DNA of 10,550 nucleotides from JAWLCG01 sp041687295 (GTDB lineage: Bacteria; Planctomycetota; Phycisphaerae; SM23-33; FEN-1343), in the NCBI GenBank assembly GCA_041687295.1, contig JAWLCG010000166.1, positions 1 to 10,550 on the forward strand, written 5' to 3'. Positions 7,177 through 10,550 of the stretch are shown here, one piece after another; position 1 is the first letter of the stretch, and each line of letters starts with the position of its first letter. The notes beneath the pieces are model-generated. The model searched no databases. It worked only from the letters and a program-made list of their open reading frames with translations, and was not told where the DNA came from. The translations under genes and the position numbers were made by a program.

Positions 7177-7219
7177 GTAGGCTGGGACCCAGCGGCGCCG
7201 GCCGCGGCGTCCCACCTTC
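7177..7219 (+). repeat. Hairpin repeat, copy 2 (divergent, compensatory change)
   Basis: It begins GTAGGCTGGGAC and ends GTCCCACCTTC. Compared with the other two copies, GGGGC/GCCCC has become GGGAC/GTCCC, so the stem is kept by a paired substitution. The loop is 7 nt longer. It lies in the 118-nt gap between dnaX and ybaB. Confidence 0.8.
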
Positions 7220-7245
7220 GGACTTTTCCGCACGGACACCCGACC

Positions 7246-7251
7246 AAGGAG
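7246..7251 (+). promoter_or_regulatory. Ribosome binding site of ybaB
   Basis: AAGGAG ends 8 nt before the ATG at 7260. It fixes this start, although the frame stays open far upstream through dnaX. Confidence 0.85.
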
Positions 7252-7259
7252 TAGCGAAT

Positions 7260-7592
7260 ATGTTCGGCGACTTCGGCAAGATCATGAAGATGGCCAAGGA
7301 CATGAAAGAACGCATGCCCGCCATGCAGGAAGAGCTGGCCCGCAAGCAGTACACCGCCGAGGCCGGCGGCGGCATGGTCAGCGCCACTGTCAGCGGCCGA
7401 ATGGAGCTGGTGGGCCTGAAGATCAGCCCCGACGTGGTCCGCGAGGGCGATGTGGAGATGCTCGAGGACCTCGTCAAGTCGGCCGTCTCAGCCGCCCAGG
7501 CCAAGGCCGCCGCCGGCGCCGCCGAGATGATGCAGGAACTCACCGGCGGCATGGAGCTGCCCCCGGGCCTCGGCGAGCTGTTCGGGGGGTAG
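7260..7592 (+). CDS. ybaB: YbaB/EbfC family nucleoid-associated DNA-binding protein
   Basis: A 110-residue protein of normal family length. YbaB/EbfC proteins are small homodimers that bind DNA and help organise the nucleoid. Recognisable parts are the Met-rich N-terminal helix (MFGDFGKIMKMAKDMKERM), the central strands with the turn AEAGGGMVSATVSGRMELVGLKISPDVV split over residues 33-60, and a C-terminal helix rich in Ala (about 65-93). The tail ends PPGLGELFGG. The position between dnaX and recR is the classic context for this family and strengthens the call. The start is set by AAGGAG at 7246-7251. Expression is probably as part of the dnaX transcript, although both flanking gaps contain hairpin repeats that could affect mRNA processing or termination. 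Confidence 0.94.
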   Translation: MFGDFGKIMKMAKDMKERMPAMQEELARKQYTAEAGGGMVSATVSGRMELVGLKISPDVVREGDVEMLEDLVKSAVSAAQAKAAAGAAEMMQELTGGMELPPGLGELFGG

Positions 7593-7624
7593 GGCGTCGG
7601 TGCGTCAACGCGTCACTGCGTCGC
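7593..7624. repeat. Four tandem 8-nt units, NGCGTCNN
   Basis: Immediately after the ybaB stop codon come GGCGTCGG, TGCGTCAA, CGCGTCAC and TGCGTCGC, four units in exact 8-nt phase sharing the core GCGTC. The frame would read as non-coding here. It looks like a degenerate short tandem repeat. Confidence 0.6.
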
Positions 7625-7676
7625 TTCAGTGCAGACGGGCGCTGGCACACCACGGCGGACCGCGGCGCCCTCCACG

Positions 7677-7720
7677 CCCACGGATTGCCATCCGTGGGGT
7701 TCTGGAACAGGGGTGCCCCT
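7677..7720. repeat. Pair of hairpins between ybaB and recR
   Basis: CCCACGGAT-TGCC-ATCCGTGGG (7677-7698) is a perfect 9-bp stem. AGGGG-TG-CCCCT (7709-7720) is a perfect 5-bp stem 10 nt later. No T-run follows either one, so they are unlikely to be intrinsic terminators. They lie in a 289-nt gap that otherwise holds the 8-nt tandem repeat and a CGCGGC-CTG-GCCGCG hairpin at 7842-7856, 25 nt before the recR start. Confidence 0.6.
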
Positions 7721-7881
7721 GGGTGTGGATCCAAGCCACTCTGCAACAGTATGTTGCGTCGACGGATACGGGGAAGAACCGCCGAACTTCCACCCCCTCG
7801 CGGGCGAACTACAGGTAGCGTAACCCAGACGACAACCCGCCCGCGGCCTGGCCGCGACGAAGACAGGACACTCGACAGATC

Positions 7882-8484
7882 ATGGCTGGCTACACCAAGG
7901 CGATTGAGAAACTCAAAGACGAGTTCGGCAAGCTGCCCGGCATCGGGGCCCGCTCGGCCGAGCGGCTGGCGTTCCACGTGCTCAAGGCCACGCGCGACGA
8001 GGCGATGGGCCTGGCCGAGGCCATCCGCGAGGTCAAGGAGAACGTTCGGCCCTGCAGCATCTGCTTCAACCTCACCGAGGGCGAGGTGTGCGACATCTGC
8101 GCCGACGAGCGGCGCGACCGCGGCACGCTGTGCGTCGTCGAGCAGCCCAAGGACCTGCTGAGCCTGGAGGCCACCGGCGCCTACACGGGCGTCTACCACG
8201 TGCTGATGGGCCAGATCGCCCCGCTGGAGAACGTCGAGGCCGAGGACCTCACCATCGACTCGCTCGTCGAGCGCGTCCGCGGCGGGGGGGTGCAGGAGGT
8301 CATCCTGGCGACCAACCCCACGGTCGCCGGCGACCAGACGGCCCTGCACATCATCGAGCTGCTTCGGCCCACCGGCGTGAAGGTCACCCGCCTTGCCCGC
8401 GGCCTGCCCGCCGGCGGCAGCATCGAGTACTCCAACAAGTCCATCCTCTCCGACGCCATCAGTGAGCGCCGCGAGCTGCAGTAA
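7882..8484 (+). CDS. recR: Recombination mediator protein RecR
   Basis: A 200-residue protein, the usual length. RecR forms a ring-shaped clamp on DNA and, with RecO and RecF, helps RecA load at single-strand gaps. Domains in order: helix-hairpin-helix (KLPGIGARSAERLAFH, 17-32); a C4 zinc finger (C58, C61, C70, C73); a Toprim domain opening with CVVEQPKD (84-91) and continuing ILATNPTVAGDQTA (141-154); and a C-terminal GLPAGGSIEY segment (174-183). The Toprim loop reads VAGD where many RecR proteins have VEGE, and the tail reads YSNK rather than the common YADE. The SD is weak (AGGA at 7865-7868, 13 nt away), but the N terminus matches the family. It belongs to the dnaX-ybaB-recR cluster. Confidence 0.96.
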   Translation: MAGYTKAIEKLKDEFGKLPGIGARSAERLAFHVLKATRDEAMGLAEAIREVKENVRPCSICFNLTEGEVCDICADERRDRGTLCVVEQPKDLLSLEATGAYTGVYHVLMGQIAPLENVEAEDLTIDSLVERVRGGGVQEVILATNPTVAGDQTALHIIELLRPTGVKVTRLARGLPAGGSIEYSNKSILSDAISERRELQ

Positions 8485-8494
8485 TATGGAGTTC

Positions 8495-8530
8495 GTAGGC
8501 TGGGGCGCAGCGCCGCGGAGCCCCACCTTC
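8495..8530 (+). repeat. Hairpin repeat, copy 3
   Basis: A 36-nt unit starting GTAGGCTGGGGCGCAGCG and ending GCGGAGCCCCACCTTC, 10 nt after the recR stop codon. It matches copy 1 (minus strand, 4657-4692) at 34 of 36 positions. No T-run follows, so termination is not obvious, though a role in mRNA 3'-end protection is possible. Confidence 0.85.
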
Positions 8531-8579
8531 GATGGCGGCAGCCTGACACGCTGAACCACATTCCTGCCAAGGGGCACCC

Positions 8580-9407
8580 ATGTTTCTGGTCCGTTGGATT
8601 CGCAAACTCGTATCGCTGCCGCCGACATGGCTGGGGTTCGCCCTGGCAATGCTCAAGCAGCCCGGGCCGGCCCACGCGCTGCTGGCCGTCGGTTGGCATA
8701 TCAGCGGCGATGAGCGCCTGGCCGTCCTGGCCCTGAGTCAGCTGATCTCTACCCATGGCCTTCCCGGGGCGTATGCCAAGGCGCAGGTGTGGGCCTTGCG
8801 GAATCCCGGGCCGGGACTGACGGCCTTCGCGGGCCTGCTGGCGCTCGATCTGCCGGATGTCGATTCTGCCCGGGAGTGGATGTCGCGCCTGGGGCTCGAT
8901 GACTCCGACCGGGAGGGCTGGTGCGACATGCTGCGGTTCCGGATCCGTTCAGACAGCGCCAACCCGAGTGAGCTGCGGAGGATGACGGAGGAACTGGCCG
9001 ATCGGCACGACCTCTCGCCGGGACTGTGCAGGCTCCTGAGCGGCCAGCGGATCTTCCTGGCCGCCCTCGACGGCGAGTACGAGGTGGCCGACGAGTTAGC
9101 CTGGCGGGTTCTGGAGATCGACGCGGACGAAGACGCTCTGATGGCCCGCTGGGCCCTGGCGCCGCGATTGGGAGGCCTGGGTGAGCCGTACCTGGCGGCG
9201 GCCCGGCAGTGGCTCGAACAGCGGGCCAACTTGCTGGTCGCCCCCGTCGAGGACATCCTGCTGGGCCAGCAGGCCACCTGGAGCTTCGTTGCCGGCGATC
9301 GGGCGGCCTGCGAGAGCTACCTGGCGGAACTGCGCCAGCGGAACCCATCGCATGCCGAAAGGGTTGCCACCACCGTTCATTCGCTTCGCTCGGAGGTGCG
9401 CTCATGA
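8580..9407 (+). CDS. Hypothetical protein, probably helical (TPR-like) repeats
   Basis: A 275-residue protein I do not recognise. It is mainly predicted-helical, Ala/Leu/Arg/Glu-rich, with repeated helix-turn-helix units of TPR-like style (for example around 145-185, LCRLLSGQRIFLAALDGEYE, and 190-235). The N terminus is basic then moderately hydrophobic (RWIRKLVSLPPTWLGFALAM), which could be a membrane-associating helix, but no clear signal peptide is present. No catalytic motif is seen. The start is supported by AAGGGG (8569-8574) 5 nt upstream. Its stop codon overlaps the start of the M50 protease gene in ATGA, so the two are probably translationally coupled and may work together. Function is unknown. 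Confidence 0.8.
   Translation: MFLVRWIRKLVSLPPTWLGFALAMLKQPGPAHALLAVGWHISGDERLAVLALSQLISTHGLPGAYAKAQVWALRNPGPGLTAFAGLLALDLPDVDSAREWMSRLGLDDSDREGWCDMLRFRIRSDSANPSELRRMTEELADRHDLSPGLCRLLSGQRIFLAALDGEYEVADELAWRVLEIDADEDALMARWALAPRLGGLGEPYLAAARQWLEQRANLLVAPVEDILLGQQATWSFVAGDRAACESYLAELRQRNPSHAERVATTVHSLRSEVRS
9392..9396 (+). promoter_or_regulatory. Ribosome binding site of the M50 protease gene
   Basis: GGAGG lies inside the end of the preceding gene, 7 nt before the ATG at 9404. It selects this start over the longer open frame that begins at 9209. Confidence 0.8.
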
Positions 9408-10405
9408 CGCTGGCGCTGATGAGCCTGGAGATGGTCATGGCCCTGCTGCCGGGGCTGATCATCGGCCTGACGCTGCACGAGTTCGGCCACGCCTGGGCGG
9501 CCAGTCGGCTGGGCGACGATTGGCCGCGGCGGCAGGGTCGGGTGAGCCTTAACCCCTTCCGCCACCTCTCGCCGCTGGGGACGCTGGCGCTGCTGGTGCT
9601 GCCGTTCGGCTGGGCCAAGCCGGTACCGGTCAACCTGTACAACTTCCGCAACCCGCGGCGCGACTACCTGCTGACGAGCCTGGCCGGCCCGGCGATGAAC
9701 CTGCTGGTCGTGTTGGCGTGCCTGGGCCTGATGCAGCTGACGCGGCAGACCTACGCTCTGGGGCTCGCCAACGCCGTCTGGGTGGACCTGGTCCACGGCT
9801 TTCTGGTCATGGTGCTGCTGATCAACACTATCCTGTGCGTGTTCAACCTCATCCCCATGCCGCCGCTGGATGGCTCGAAGATCTGGCCGTTCCTGTTCCG
9901 CAGAGCCCCCATGGCCGCGGTCGGCAAGACAGGCCGGTACGCCACGATCCTGCTGCTGGTGCTGCTGTGGACAGACTCGCTGGGCCCGTTGTTCAGCCGC
10001 ACGTTCAACACGGTGATGGTCTTCGTGCCAACGACCGATGCCAGACGCTTCCACCAGATCCACGAGAAGGGCTGGGGTGCCCTGAGGGCCGAGCAGACCG
10101 AAGTCGCCCTGGTCGCCTTCGACGAGGCGCTGGCGATTAACCCCGACTCGCCTGACGCCCTGCTGGGCCGGGCCTGCGTGCGACGGGACGTCGGCGACTG
10201 GGCCGGCGCCCTGGCCGATGCCGAACGGATCGCCCACTGGCCCCTCTACAGACAGGACCCCGGCTTCCACGACCTGCGGGCCGAGGCCCTGGCAGGCCTG
10301 GGCCGGTCCGAGGAGGCCGACCAGGCTGCCGCCGAGGCCCAGCGGCTCCGCGAAGCCCAGACGCCCCTGGCCGAATCGCCGCAGGAATCCCCCGTCCAGC
10401 CTTGA
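9404..10405 (+). CDS. Site-2 protease family (M50) membrane metalloprotease with TPR-like C-terminal tail
   Basis: A 333-residue protein. M50 peptidases cut substrates within the membrane using Zn. The HEFGH motif (25-29) supplies two His ligands and the catalytic Glu. NLIPMPPLDGSK (148-159) supplies the third ligand, D156. Hydrophobic segments lie at about 8-30, 57-70, 88-112, 130-152 and 177-198. The region SLAGPAMNLLV (92-102) matches the NPDG-side core of the family. Residues about 213-316 are a soluble tail of TPR-like helices (WGALRAEQTEVALVAFDEAL and AINPDSPDALLGRACVRRD), then a disordered Pro/Gln end. The core resembles the small YwhC-type S2P proteins, to which a TPR tail is an addition. 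It overlaps the upstream gene by ATGA. The substrate is unknown. Confidence 0.9.
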   Translation: MTLALMSLEMVMALLPGLIIGLTLHEFGHAWAASRLGDDWPRRQGRVSLNPFRHLSPLGTLALLVLPFGWAKPVPVNLYNFRNPRRDYLLTSLAGPAMNLLVVLACLGLMQLTRQTYALGLANAVWVDLVHGFLVMVLLINTILCVFNLIPMPPLDGSKIWPFLFRRAPMAAVGKTGRYATILLLVLLWTDSLGPLFSRTFNTVMVFVPTTDARRFHQIHEKGWGALRAEQTEVALVAFDEALAINPDSPDALLGRACVRRDVGDWAGALADAERIAHWPLYRQDPGFHDLRAEALAGLGRSEEADQAAAEAQRLREAQTPLAESPQESPVQP

Positions 10406-10420
10406 ATGACAGGCCCAGCC

Positions 10421-10547
10421 ATCGGCGCCCCGGGCAGTGATCGGACCCCTTCCTCGTCAGTCGTACCGGCCAATGGATGGCGCAGGGCGCGAGCGCCGTA
10501 TGGAGTGCGGCGGCCGTGACGCCGCTTTGGATCGATCGGCGCCCCGG
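10421..10547. repeat. 13-bp direct repeats around two hairpins after the protease gene
   Basis: ATCGGCGCCCCGG occurs at 10421-10433 and again at 10535-10547. Between them are hairpins GGCGC-GA-GCGCC (10486-10497) and GCGGCG-GCCGTGA-CGCCGC (10507-10525). No coding frame or T-run is evident. It could be a small repeat unit with flanking direct repeats, or chance in GC-rich DNA. The window ends just beyond. Confidence 0.45.
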
Positions 10548-10550
10548 TGC

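Noticed and set aside
6630..7259. Open frame upstream of ybaB overlapping dnaX
   Set aside because: It is a shadow of dnaX in another frame. The YbaB family begins at the ATG at 7260, which has its own SD.
9209..9403. Longer start at 9209 for the M50 protease
   Set aside because: This would overlap the upstream gene by about 200 nt and add an Arg/Gly-rich shadow sequence. The ATG at 9404 has an SD and starts directly before the first membrane helix.

Overview
This is a GC-rich bacterial chromosomal window (roughly two thirds G+C by eye). It carries six protein genes with family assignments or recognisable repeats, one unrecognised alpha-helical protein gene, a large-type signal recognition particle (SRP) RNA, and many short palindromic repeats confined to the gaps between genes. 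No tRNA, rRNA, CRISPR array, transposase or prophage gene was seen. The GC content, the GH38 mannosidase, the iron-sulfur aldo/keto reductase and the hairpin repeats suggest a Planctomycetota-type bacterium, perhaps Phycisphaerae. That is an inference from gene style, not from a phylogenetic marker I could test.

Layout. 94-1179 (+): aldo/keto reductase with a C-terminal ferredoxin-like domain. 1180-1528: convergent gap with a 9-nt tandem repeat, a 141-bp fold-back element and a probable terminator for the next gene. 1529-4402 (-): full-length GH38 alpha-mannosidase. 4403-4872: divergent gap with several hairpin repeats. 4873-5200 (+): a sigma70-like promoter, a large-type SRP RNA (ffs/scr) with an Alu-like 5' domain, and a T8 terminator. 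5246-8484 (+): dnaX, ybaB/ebfC and recR, the same order (SRP RNA, dnaX, yaaK, recR) known from Bacillus subtilis. 8580-10405 (+): a two-gene unit with an ATGA overlap, encoding an unrecognised helical-repeat protein and a site-2-protease-type (M50) membrane metalloprotease with a TPR-like tail.

How the genes work together. The central block joins protein targeting (SRP RNA) to replication and repair: DnaX loads the sliding clamp, YbaB/EbfC is a nucleoid-associated DNA-binding protein, and RecR works with RecO/RecF in gap repair. The AKR and the mannosidase converge and share no obvious pathway beyond possible carbohydrate or carbonyl metabolism. The last two genes are probably co-translated and may form a membrane proteolysis or scaffold module.

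Main observations. (1) dnaX has a run of nine A's at codons 391-394, exactly at the junction between the clamp-loader core and the Pro/Ala linker, and both alternative frames stop within a few codons. This is the arrangement that makes a short gamma subunit from dnaX in Thermus thermophilus by transcriptional slippage. (2) A hairpin repeat occurs three times in gaps. Two copies match at 34 of 36 positions in opposite orientation, and the third has a compensatory base-pair change in its stem. (3) A 141-bp fold-back element lies between the convergent genes. (4) The M50 protease has an unusual TPR tail and a co-translated partner.
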